Positions 8,780 through 16,216 of a stretch of DNA of 64,000 nucleotides are shown one piece after another (position 1 is the stretch's first letter; each line of letters begins with the position of its first letter). Below the pieces are notes generated by a model. It searched no databases. It had not been told where the DNA came from and saw only the letters and a program-made list of their open reading frames with translations. Origin of the DNA: AP-15 sp035538335 (GTDB lineage: Bacteria > Pseudomonadota > Alphaproteobacteria > ATCC43930 > CGMCC-115725). The translations under genes were made by a program, and so were the position numbers. The stretch spans positions 1-64,000 of the forward strand of contig DATLKN010000018.1 of NCBI GenBank assembly GCA_035538335.1, written 5' to 3'.

Positions 8780-10069
8780 TCATAAATGCAGCGCGTGCGG
8801 CAGCCACAGTGAGATCGCCGGGAAGTACGTCACCAGCATCAGCACGGCGAACATGACGGCGTAGAACGGCCAGATCTGCCGCACGACGTCCTCCATGCGC
8901 ACGCGCCCGACGGCGCAGCCGACGAAGATGATCGAGCCGACCGGCGGGTGACAGAGCCCGATCCCGAGATTGAGCATCATGACGATCCCGAAATGCACGG
9001 GATCGACGCCGAAATTGACCATCACCGGCAGCAGGATCGGGGTCGTGATCAGGATCGAGGGCGCCATGTCCATGAAGCAGCCGAGCAACAGGAGCATGAC
9101 GTTGATCAGCATCAGGATGACGTACTTGTCGTGCGACAAGGTCAGGAAGAAAGCGGTGACTTTGGCCGGCATCTGTAAGAGGGCCATCAGGTAGCCGACG
9201 CCGGCGGCAAAGGCGATCAGGGTCATCACCATCGCCACCGTGCGCAGGGTGCGGTGCACGAGCACCGGCAAGTCGCGCCAGCGGTAGTCGCGATAGACGA
9301 ACATGGTGACGCAAAAGGCCCAGACGCAAGCGACGGCGCCCGCTTCCACCGCCGTGAAGACGCCGCCCAGGATGCCGCCGATGATGATGACGATGGTAAT
9401 CAGGCCCCAGGCGGCGTCGAGCATGATCCGCAGCGCCTGACGCAGCGGCACTGCCTCGCCCCTCGGATGGCCGTCGCGGTAGGCCAGCACGAGGCAGAGC
9501 AACATGATCGAGAGGCCGAGCAAGAGGCCCGGCACGACGCCGGCCATGAAGAGGCTGATGACCGAGATCGTGCCGCCGGTCGCGAGCGAATAGATGACGG
9601 CGTTGTGTGAAGGCGGCACGAGCAGCGCCTGCACCGACGAGGTTATCGTGACGTTCGTCGCGAAGACGCGCGGATAGCCGCTCTTTTCCATCTGCGGGAT
9701 CATCACCGAGCCGATCGCCGAGGTGTCGGCGACGGCCGAGCCGGAAATGCCGGAGAGAAAGGTCGTCGCAAGCACGTTGACGACCGACAGCCCGCCGCGC
9801 ACCCGCACGAAGCCGACGAGCGCGTTGGCGAGCGCGACCAGCCGCCGCGCCATGCCGCCCTCTGCCATGATGGCGCCGGCCAGCACGAAGAACGGGATCG
9901 TCAGCATGGCGAATTTGCTGACGCCGCTCGACACCTGCAGCATCACCGCGGCCGGCGGGATGCCGGCCCACCAGGCGCCGGCGAGCGCCGCCAGGCCGAG
10001 CCCGTAGGCGATCGGCATGCCGACCGCAAAACAGGCGAAAAGCGTGCCGAGAACGATGAGGATGCCCAT
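8780..10069 (-). CDS. dctM: TRAP transporter large permease (DctM)
   Basis: A 429-residue, very hydrophobic protein with about 12 helices. TRAP DctM landmarks include VGMPIAYGLGLAAL, TIPFFVLAGAIMAEGGMARR, GISGSAVADTSAIGSVMIP and LLVPPSHNAVIYSLATGG. It is the ion-coupled transport subunit that works with DctQ and the periplasmic DctP. The gene starts six bases after dctQ stops. The ligand is unknown; organic acids are usual for the family. Confidence 0.93.
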   Translation of the reverse strand: MGILIVLGTLFACFAVGMPIAYGLGLAALAGAWWAGIPPAAVMLQVSSGVSKFAMLTIPFFVLAGAIMAEGGMARRLVALANALVGFVRVRGGLSVVNVLATTFLSGISGSAVADTSAIGSVMIPQMEKSGYPRVFATNVTITSSVQALLVPPSHNAVIYSLATGGTISVISLFMAGVVPGLLLGLSIMLLCLVLAYRDGHPRGEAVPLRQALRIMLDAAWGLITIVIIIGGILGGVFTAVEAGAVACVWAFCVTMFVYRDYRWRDLPVLVHRTLRTVAMVMTLIAFAAGVGYLMALLQMPAKVTAFFLTLSHDKYVILMLINVMLLLLGCFMDMAPSILITTPILLPVMVNFGVDPVHFGIVMMLNLGIGLCHPPVGSIIFVGCAVGRVRMEDVVRQIWPFYAVMFAVLMLVTYFPAISLWLPHALHL

Positions 10070-10075
10070 CGGGTC

Positions 10076-10663
10076 CTATTCGAACTCGTCGAGCTGCGGC
10101 GATCTCGCGGCACCGGCAGGCGGGCCGATCAGGATGCGCTCGACGACAAAGAGTGTGGTCAGCACGCCGCCGATCGGGATCGGCAGATAGGTGATGCCGA
10201 CGCGCAGCCAGGGGAATTCGTCGATCGTCTGGTGCCAGGTCGTCTGGCACAGCCCGATGCCCCAGACGGTCATGAAGATGCTGACCGCGGCGACCAGCAG
10301 CTCGGCGAGAATTTCGCTGGCGCGCCGCAGCGGCGGCGGCAGCAGGCCGCGCACGAAGGTGATGCGCATGTGAATCTCGGCGCGGTAGCAGGCGGCGGCG
10401 CCGAAGAAGGTCAACACGACGCTTAATAGGATCGCCGCCGGCTCCGGCCAGGAGGCGGCGCTGTCTTGGACATAGCGCGTATAGACGCCCCAGGGAATGA
10501 TGACCGCGATCAGCACGAGGGTGACGCTGGCGATCCCGGCCGACAGCCAATAAAGCGCGTCCATCGTGCGGCGCAGGACATGCCGCAGCCCGGCCTCTCC
10601 AGGCTCCGCCGGGAACGCCGGTGTGGCCACGTCCCCCTTAACCGCAGCCTGTTGGGAGTGCAT
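10076..10663 (-). CDS. dctQ: TRAP transporter small permease (DctQ)
   Basis: A 195-residue protein with four transmembrane helices (WLSAGIASVTLVLIAVIIPW; ILLSVVLTFFGAAACYRAEI; ILAELLVAAVSIFMTVWGIG; ITYLPIPIGGVLTTLFVVER) and the DctQ pattern HMRITFVRGLLPP. The frame stays open further upstream to 10870, but that part is made of the repeat sequences at 10689-10995 and looks non-native, so I start at the ATG 10663. No strong ribosome binding site is seen there. A later start at 10564 is also possible. Confidence 0.85.
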   Translation of the reverse strand: MHSQQAAVKGDVATPAFPAEPGEAGLRHVLRRTMDALYWLSAGIASVTLVLIAVIIPWGVYTRYVQDSAASWPEPAAILLSVVLTFFGAAACYRAEIHMRITFVRGLLPPPLRRASEILAELLVAAVSIFMTVWGIGLCQTTWHQTIDEFPWLRVGITYLPIPIGGVLTTLFVVERILIGPPAGAARSPQLDEFE

Positions 10664-10688
10664 CAGTTGGCCCGCAGAACCGTCGTGC

Positions 10689-10995
10689 GTCCTTCGAGGC
10701 CACGCTTCGCGCGGCGCCTCAGGATGAGGGGTTTTCGTAATGCCATCAAGGATATCCTCATGCCGAGAGGCTGTGAAGGAATCGGCGAGACGGTTGAACT
10801 CCCGTGCCGCGTGCTTCGAGACGCGCCCGAGCGGGCGCTCCTCGGCATGACGGTGCTGCGTCGATGGCAAAAGGGAACGTCGTCATCCTGAGGAGGCCGC
10901 GGAGCGGCCGTCTCGAAGGACATACGGCGCTCATCCGATCCCTTCACAAGCTCTGAGGAGCGCCCGGCGGGGTGCGCCTCGAAGCGCGCACCCCC
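10689..10995. repeat. Cluster of family 3 repeats (CTTCGAGACG...CCTCAGGATGAGG)
   Basis: The 348 bases between dctP and dctQ hold no credible gene. At least four partial or inverted copies of a palindromic repeat are present: GTCCTTCGAGGC with CCTCAGGATGAGG; GTGCTTCGAGACGC with CTCCTCGGCATGA; GTCATCCTGAGGAGGC with CGTCTCGAAGGAC; and a degenerate CTGAGGAGCG with CCTCGAAGC. The same family recurs at 56483-56593. The cluster lengthens the dctP-dctQ spacer and may form RNA hairpins that separate dctP from dctQM expression, which is inference. Confidence 0.8.
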
Positions 10996-11011
10996 GGCGC
11001 CAGGTCAAGCG

Positions 11012-12010
11012 TCATTTGACGGCCGAGATCTCTTTGATCAGCCCCGCATACTGCTTGCCGTACTGATCCCAGACCGGCTTCACCGCCTTCTGCCACGGCG
11101 TCTTGTCGGCGATCGGGATCACCTGGATCCCGGCCTTCTTCATCCGCACATAGGCGTCCTTGACCTTGGCATTCCACAGCCGCCGCTCCTCGAGCTGCGC
11201 TTGGCGGCCGAGCTTCTTCAGCAGCGCCTGGTCGCTCTTCGACAATTTGTCCCAGGTCGGCCGCGAGAAGACGAGGATCTCCGGCACGATCAGATGCTCG
11301 GTCAGCGTGTAGAACTTCGCGACTTCGTAGTGATGGTCGAAGACATAGCTCGGCTCGTTGTTCTCGGCGCCGTCGACGACGCCGGTCTGCAACGCGCTGA
11401 ACACCTGGTCGTAGCCCATCGGCACGCCGTTGCCGCCGAGATCGTTCATCATGGCGACGAAGATCGGGTTGCCCATGACGCGGATCTTCATGCTCTTCAG
11501 ATCGGCGATCGTGCGGATCGGCTTTTTTGTGCTGTAGAGGTTGCGCGAGCCGGCATCCATGAAGCACAGCCCGACCAGATGCGTGTTCGGGTTGTTGGTC
11601 ACCTCGTCGAGCAGCTTCTGCCCGATCGGGCCGTCGATGACCTTCTCCATATGGGCGGTGTTGCGGAACAGGAACGGCAGGTTGAAGACGTTGAGGTCGG
11701 GGACGACCGGCCCCAGCACGCCGACGCTGACGCGCGCGAACTGGATGGCGCCGACCTGCGCCTGCTCGACCGCCTCCTTTTCGCCGCCGAGCTGCATCGA
11801 GGGATACATCTGGATCGAGAGGCGGCCCTTCGTCGCCGTCGCCAGCTTTTTGCCCATGTCCTCGACCGCGACGACCGTCGGGTAGCCCGGCGGATGCACG
11901 TCCGAGGCCTTGAGAACCATCTTTTCCGCGGCGGCGAATGCCTCGAACGGCGCCAGCGCCGCGCCGGCGAGAACACCTGCCCCGAGCCCAATCACATCAC
12001 GTCGTCGCAT
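11012..12010 (-). CDS. dctP: TRAP transporter substrate-binding protein (DctP)
   Basis: A 332-residue periplasmic binding protein. The N-terminus MRRRDVIGLGAGVLAGAALA has a twin arginine and could be Tat-exported. DctP landmarks are seen: MYPSMQLGGEKEAVEQAQVG, FNLPFLFRNTAHMEKVIDG, MKIRVMGNPIFVAMMNDLGG (the conserved Arg that binds ligand carboxylates) and FSALQTGVVDGAENNEPSYV. This fits uptake of an organic acid. It is first in the dctP-dctQ-dctM transcript, divergent from the GntR regulator. Confidence 0.93.
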   Translation of the reverse strand: MRRRDVIGLGAGVLAGAALAPFEAFAAAEKMVLKASDVHPPGYPTVVAVEDMGKKLATATKGRLSIQMYPSMQLGGEKEAVEQAQVGAIQFARVSVGVLGPVVPDLNVFNLPFLFRNTAHMEKVIDGPIGQKLLDEVTNNPNTHLVGLCFMDAGSRNLYSTKKPIRTIADLKSMKIRVMGNPIFVAMMNDLGGNGVPMGYDQVFSALQTGVVDGAENNEPSYVFDHHYEVAKFYTLTEHLIVPEILVFSRPTWDKLSKSDQALLKKLGRQAQLEERRLWNAKVKDAYVRMKKAGIQVIPIADKTPWQKAVKPVWDQYGKQYAGLIKEISAVK

Positions 12011-12059
12011 CGGTCTCCCTCCGTCGCTGAGTTCCGGCGCTTATCGGTGGCATCGTGGT

Positions 12060-12104
12060 TCGGCCGGTGCTAAATTTATACGATAACCATACGAGTACCG
12101 GCAA
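12060..12104. promoter_or_regulatory. AT-rich divergent promoter/operator between dctP and the GntR regulator
   Basis: A local AT-rich island (TAAATTTATACGATAACCAT, then ACGAGTAC) in otherwise GC-rich DNA separates the two divergent starts. It contains two spaced copies of ATACGA in direct orientation. The position and the neighbouring FadR-family gene suggest a shared, autoregulated operator. No exact consensus was identified, so this is inference. Confidence 0.45.
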
Positions 12105-12890
12105 GTGCGGGTTTCACCTCGAGAGCGCGATGTCTTCCGCCCGGTGCCGCCGCCGAAGAGCCTCTCGCACGAGATCGCCGAGCGCGTCGCCCGCGAGATT
12201 TTAAGCGGCGAACTCTTGCCCGGCGCCAGGCTGCCGACCGAGCAGGAGATGGTCGCCGCGATGGGGGTCAGCCGCACGGTCGTGCGCGAGGCGGTCGCGG
12301 CCTTGCGCGCCGAGGGGCTGGTTGTGACGCGGCAGGGCGCCGGCGCGTTCGTCGCCGCCGATGTCGCACGGCGCCCGTTCCGCCTCGCCTTCGACGGGCT
12401 GCCATCGATCGCCGAAGTGCTCGACGTCATGGAATTGCGCGCCAGCGTCGAGGTCGAGGCGGCGGGGCTGGCGGCATCGCGCGGCTCGGCCGCAGCGCGG
12501 CGCCGCGTCGCGCGCGCGCTCGCCGCGATCGACCGGGCGCTGGAGCGGGGCGAATCCGCGATCGACGAGGATTTCGCCTTTCATCGCGCCATCGCAGAGG
12601 CGACCGGCAACCCGCAATTTCCGCACTTCCTCGAATATCTCGGCCGTTTCATCATTCCGCGGCAGAGCATCCGGGTCGCCGCGCACCGCCCGGAAGGCCA
12701 GCGCGCCTACCTCCAAACCTTCCAGCGCGAACACGCCGTCATCTGCGCCGCGATTGCCGGCCAGGACGCCCTCGCGGCGCGCGAGGCGATGCGCGTGCAT
12801 CTCGGCAACAGCCAGCAGCGCTACCGCCGGCTCGCGGCCGAGGCCGGGCTGGGCAACGCCGCCTCGGGCAAGATCCGCGGCGGGCGCTGA
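12105..12890 (+). CDS. GntR-family (FadR subfamily) transcriptional regulator
   Basis: The product has 261 residues. The N-terminal winged helix-turn-helix (LSHEIAERVAREILSGELLP, LPTEQEMVAAMGVSRTVVRE, LRAEGLVVTRQGAGAFVA) is followed by an all-helical FCD ligand domain with the metal-binding pattern D..FH (DEDFAFHRAIAEATGNP) and later histidines (REHAVICAAI, MRVHLGN). It starts at GTG 12105; no in-frame ATG offers the full HTH. It is divergent from the dctPQM genes and is the likely ligand-responsive repressor of that transporter, inferred from position. Confidence 0.88.
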   Translation: MRVSPRERDVFRPVPPPKSLSHEIAERVAREILSGELLPGARLPTEQEMVAAMGVSRTVVREAVAALRAEGLVVTRQGAGAFVAADVARRPFRLAFDGLPSIAEVLDVMELRASVEVEAAGLAASRGSAAARRRVARALAAIDRALERGESAIDEDFAFHRAIAEATGNPQFPHFLEYLGRFIIPRQSIRVAAHRPEGQRAYLQTFQREHAVICAAIAGQDALAAREAMRVHLGNSQQRYRRLAAEAGLGNAASGKIRGGR

Positions 12891-12921
12891 TTCGCGGCTC
12901 GCGGCTCCCCAGATAAGGGGC

Positions 12922-13842
12922 ATGAGTGCAACCCCGACCTATGCCCTGCGCCCGAGCTTTCTCGGCCTCGAAAGGGCGAGCCAGGACGCCGCGATCGCCG
13001 TCGCCGGCATCCCGTGGGATTTCGGCACCTCGAACCGGCCGGGTGCGCGCTTCGGGCCGGCGGCAATCCGGCAAGCGAGCCGCATGCTGGGGACCGACGA
13101 CCATCCCTGGGCAGGCCGCGCCGCGGCAGCGCTCGACATCGCCGATATCGGCGATTTCGGCATCGTCCATGGCGACATCGCCGGCACGCTCGCGGCGATC
13201 GAGAAGGCGGCGGCGCCGCTGTCGCATCTCGTCGCGCTCGGCGGCGATCATTCGATAACGCTGCCGCTGTTGCGCGCGCTGGCGCGCAAGACCGGCCCCC
13301 TTGGCCTCGTGCATTTCGACGCGCATGTCGACACCTGGCCCGAGAGCTTCGGCCTCGTCTGGGGGCACGGCTCGCCCTTCTACCACGCGATCGAGGAGGG
13401 GCTCGTCGAGCCGCGCCGGATGGTGCAGATCGGCATCCGCTCGCCGGTCGAGGCGAGCGTCAACGAGTGGACAATCGGCAAAGGCGTGACGATCGTCACC
13501 GCCGAGGAGGTGCATGAGAGCGCGCCCGCAAGCGTCGCCGAGAAGGTGCGCCGGACCGTCGGCGAGGGCCCGCTTTATTTGAGCTTCGACATCGATGCGC
13601 TCGACCCCGCCTTCGCGCCCGGCACCGGCACCCCGGAAGTCGGCGGGCTTGCGACCTGGCAGGCGCGCGCGATCCTGCGGCGGCTTCGGGGCCTCGCCTT
13701 TGCCGGCATGGACGTCGTCGAGGTGGCGCCGGCCTATGACGCGGCCGAGATCACCGCGCTCGCCGCGGCGACCATCGCCTGGGACTACATCGCGCTGCTC
13801 GCTCCGAATCGCGGCGTCGGCGCAACCGAGGGAATGCCCTGA
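12922..13842 (+). CDS. speB: Agmatinase/ureohydrolase family protein
   Basis: A 306-residue arginase-fold enzyme. All binuclear-manganese motifs are intact: GGDHS at 107-111, DAHVD at 133-137 and SFDIDALDP near 223-231. The length and the motif PGTGTPEVGGL fit the agmatinase group, which splits agmatine to putrescine and urea; guanidinobutyrase or a related ureohydrolase is possible. It starts 31 bases after the GntR gene and lies upstream of an ornithine decarboxylase, which would give two routes to putrescine. Confidence 0.82.
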   Translation: MSATPTYALRPSFLGLERASQDAAIAVAGIPWDFGTSNRPGARFGPAAIRQASRMLGTDDHPWAGRAAAALDIADIGDFGIVHGDIAGTLAAIEKAAAPLSHLVALGGDHSITLPLLRALARKTGPLGLVHFDAHVDTWPESFGLVWGHGSPFYHAIEEGLVEPRRMVQIGIRSPVEASVNEWTIGKGVTIVTAEEVHESAPASVAEKVRRTVGEGPLYLSFDIDALDPAFAPGTGTPEVGGLATWQARAILRRLRGLAFAGMDVVEVAPAYDAAEITALAAATIAWDYIALLAPNRGVGATEGMP

Positions 13843-14162
13843 CGGGCGCCGCAAAAGGGCCGTCTCCATAAGCCCACGCGATGGGACTTGCATCGCGCGC
13901 CCCGCTTGCCCATCTACCCCCTCCGACGCAAATCGCACGTGCCTAGGACCCCGCTTCCCCAGGGGTGCCGCTACGACGTAACGCGTCTCTTTCGGCCGAG
14001 CCGGCCAACCGTGGGCCGGCGCCCTTAAGGGAAACGGATATGCTCGCCGCCCGGCACGTCGCGCGAAGTCCGCGCACGATCAGCATCTGAGACTTTTCTC
14101 TTCCTTCGGCCTTGCCGCGAGCCTCGCGGCGGGCCGGCTCCGCTCATCCGGAGGATCGTGCG
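13843..14162 (+). ncRNA. Long structured 5' leader of the decarboxylase gene, speF-motif candidate
   Basis: These 320 bases carry no gene but hold clear RNA structure. A 7-bp hairpin with a 7-nt loop spans 14000-14020 (GCCGGCC...GGCCGGC). Another 7-bp hairpin with a 3-nt loop spans 14114-14130. A pyrimidine tract (CTTTTCTCTTCC) lies at about 14095-14104. A strong Shine-Dalgarno GGAGGA at 14150-14155 sits seven bases before an ATG. In alphaproteobacteria a conserved RNA motif called speF is known upstream of ornithine decarboxylase genes. The position and length fit it, but I matched this by context, not by covariance model. It is probably a cis-acting regulator of polyamine synthesis. Confidence 0.5.
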
Positions 14163-14198
14163 ATGGCAAAAATCCGGCTCGCTGCGGCGCACCCCTAG
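14163..14198 (+). other. Short upstream ORF ending in amber, in frame with the decarboxylase
   Basis: ATG 14163 has the only good ribosome binding site in the region (GGAGGA, seven-base spacing). It encodes MAKIRLAAAHP and then TAG at 14196-14198. After the TAG the same frame stays open straight into the decarboxylase (GCANLPTVDAVVARERPATP). It is either a leader peptide or the interrupted first exon-like part of the gene. Confidence 0.5.
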
Positions 14199-14207
14199 GG
14201 GTGCGCC
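14186..14207. repeat. Perfect 22-bp palindrome containing the amber codon
   Basis: The sequence reads the same on both strands: left half GGCGCACCCCT, right half AGGGGTGCGCC, with CTAG at the centre. As RNA it would fold into a 9-bp stem with a 4-nt loop holding the UAG. It lies just ahead of the ornithine decarboxylase body. Confidence 0.9.
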
Positions 14208-14228
14208 AATCTCCCCACGGTCGACGCG

Positions 14229-15365
14229 GTGGTCGCCCGCGAGCGCCCCGCGACGCCTCTTTACTGCCTGCGCCCGGCCGCGATCGAAGCCGCGGCGCGC
14301 GCCTTCCTCGCCGCCTTTCCGGGCGAGGTTCTCTATGCCGTCAAATGCAATCCCGAGCCGCGCGTGCTGCGTGCGCTGTGGGCCGCGGGCGTCAGGCATT
14401 TCGACTGCGCCTCGATCGCCGAAGTGGCGCTCGTCGGGGAATTGCTGCCGGACGCGACCGTGCATTTCATGCACCCGGTCAAGGGCCGCGCCGCGATAGC
14501 GGCGGCCTATCACCGGCATGGCGTGCGCGACTTCGCGCTCGACAGCGCGGACGAACTGGAAAAGATCCTGCAAGAGAGCGTGCCGCTGGGGCTCGTCGGC
14601 GCGCCGCCGCCGCTCGGGCTGTTCGTCCGGCTGGCGCTGCCGAAGGGCGGGGCGGTGTGCGACCTTTCGGGCAAGTTCGGCGCGCCGGTCGCCGAGGCGG
14701 CGGGTCTGCTGCGCCTCGCGCGGCCGCATGCCGGCCGGCTCGGCCTGACGTTTCACGTCGGCTCGCAATGCCTCGAACCCGAGGCCTACGCGCGGGCGAT
14801 CGCGCTTGCCGGCGCGGCCGTCGAGGAGGCCCAGGTGACGGTCGACATCGTCGATATCGGCGGCGGCTTTCCGGTTGCCTATCCCGGCTCGGCGCCGCCG
14901 CCCCTCTCGGCATACATGGCCGCGATCGCCGCCGCGCGGACCCGCCGTCTGCCGCCGTCGACGGCCTTGTGGGCCGAGCCCGGCCGGGCATTGGCGGCAG
15001 AGGGCGGCTCGCTCGTCGTGCTCGTCGAGATGCGGCGCGGCTTCGCCCTTTACATCAACGACGGCGTCTACGGCTCGCTCGCCGATGCGGGGGCGCTCGG
15101 CTTCCGCTATCCGGCGCGCCGCATCCGCCTCGGCGAAGCGGCCGGCGCGGCGGCGCCGCTCGCCGATTTCACGCTCTTCGGCCCGACCTGCGACAGCGCC
15201 GACCGGATGCGGGGGCCGTTCCGGCTGCCGGCCGATACGCAGGAAGGCGATTGGCTCGAATTGGGTCAGCTCGGCGCCTACGGGCCGTGCCTTGCGACCC
15301 GCTTCAACGGCTTCGGGCCGGCCGGGATCGTCGCGGTCGCCGACCCGCCGCTCGCCGCCGGCTGA
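14229..15365 (+). CDS. Ornithine/lysine decarboxylase, fold type III
   Basis: The product has 378 residues from the first possible start after an in-frame TAG. The PLP lysine lies in EVLYAVKCNPEP, followed by HFDCASIAEV, the HVGSQ motif (LTFHVGSQCLEPEAYARAI), DIGGGFPVAYPG, the phosphate-binding AEPGRALAAEGG and the catalytic FGPTCDSADRM. These fit eukaryotic-type ornithine decarboxylase rather than diaminopimelate decarboxylase. The GTG at 14229 lacks a ribosome binding site, while ATG 14163 has a good one but is separated by the amber codon. The true N-terminus is therefore uncertain: reinitiation, readthrough, mutation or sequencing error. Confidence 0.78.
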   Translation: MVARERPATPLYCLRPAAIEAAARAFLAAFPGEVLYAVKCNPEPRVLRALWAAGVRHFDCASIAEVALVGELLPDATVHFMHPVKGRAAIAAAYHRHGVRDFALDSADELEKILQESVPLGLVGAPPPLGLFVRLALPKGGAVCDLSGKFGAPVAEAAGLLRLARPHAGRLGLTFHVGSQCLEPEAYARAIALAGAAVEEAQVTVDIVDIGGGFPVAYPGSAPPPLSAYMAAIAAARTRRLPPSTALWAEPGRALAAEGGSLVVLVEMRRGFALYINDGVYGSLADAGALGFRYPARRIRLGEAAGAAAPLADFTLFGPTCDSADRMRGPFRLPADTQEGDWLELGQLGAYGPCLATRFNGFGPAGIVAVADPPLAAG

Positions 15366-15369
15366 GGCC

Positions 15370-16131
15370 TCAGCCCTCGTCCCAGATCCGCTCCGTCAGC
15401 GGCAGCCCCTCGATGTCCTTCGGCCCGAGCGGCCGGTCGGGAGCGACACCCGAGCGCTCGAGCAGGGAAGCGAGCTGGCGCGTGTGCTGCGTCGAATGCC
15501 ACACGGTGCGCTCCAGCACCTCGTGCCGCGAGGCCTTGCCGAAATAAGCCTCGACCGGGCGCGCGAAATCGCCGCTCGCCGCGCCCTTCCACCATTCGAT
15601 GAAGCGCGCCCTGACACTCTCGCCGAAGGCCGCGATCTGTTCGCTCGACATCGCCGGGTCGGGCTTTACTTCGAGACGCTCGCGGGTGAGCCCGCCGCCT
15701 TTTTCTTCCATGTCGAGAAAAGCGGTCGGGATCTGGAAGATGTGGTGCAGCAGCACGCGGTAGCTGCGCGGCCGGTTCGGCAGCTCCCGTTCCAGCTCGC
15801 GGTCGGGCATCTGGCGCACGAGGCGGATCGCGGTATCGAGGATATCGGGATAGCGGCGCGCAAGTTCGGCGGGCGCGAGCGCCGGCCCGCCGTCCTCCTT
15901 CAATCCGAGGAACTCGACGACGTCGCGGATCACCTGCGCAAAGACGAAGCGATCGCCGCGCGAGACGATCGGGACCGAGCGCGCACCGAGCCGCCGCAGC
16001 TCGGCGAGCCCAGCCTCATCCGCCAATACGTTGATCGATTCGAACTCGATCCCACGGACCGAGAGGTACTCCTTGACCCTGAGGCAGCTCGTTCAATGCG
16101 GCTGCCAGAAGACCTTGATCTGTTCGCTCAT
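15370..16131 (-). CDS. Glutaredoxin-DinB fusion with in-frame TGA at the redox cysteine (candidate selenoprotein)
   Basis: The product would have 253 residues if TGA 16093-16095 (codon 13) is read as selenocysteine. It opens MSEQIKVFWQPH, then U13-T-S-C16, then LRVKEYLSVRGIEFESINVL and ARSVPIVSRGDRFVFAQ, a glutaredoxin/thioredoxin-fold domain with its cis-Pro (VPIV). A DinB-like four-helix domain follows (VLLHHIFQIPTAFLDM, HEVLERTVWHSTQHTRQL) with His residues suited to metal binding. The TGA falls exactly on the first Cys of the CxxC. The ATG at 16131 has AGAAGGG seven bases upstream. If TGA means stop, the downstream part could begin only at 16026. A nonsense mutation is the alternative. 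Confidence 0.7.
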
Positions 16132-16216
16132 GCCCAAACCCTTCTGCCGTCGTGTTCGGCAAGCTAAGCCCGATCGGCGGGCTTGGCAACCGCGCGGCTG
16201 CCGGCGAGGCCGCAGC

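Noticed and set aside
10664..10870. N-terminal extension of DctQ to 264 residues
   Set aside because: The extra residues are encoded by dispersed repeats and resemble no DctQ protein.
14196..14198. TAG as pyrrolysine in the decarboxylase
   Set aside because: The position is in a non-conserved N-terminal region, not an active site, and pyrrolysine use is not expected in this class.
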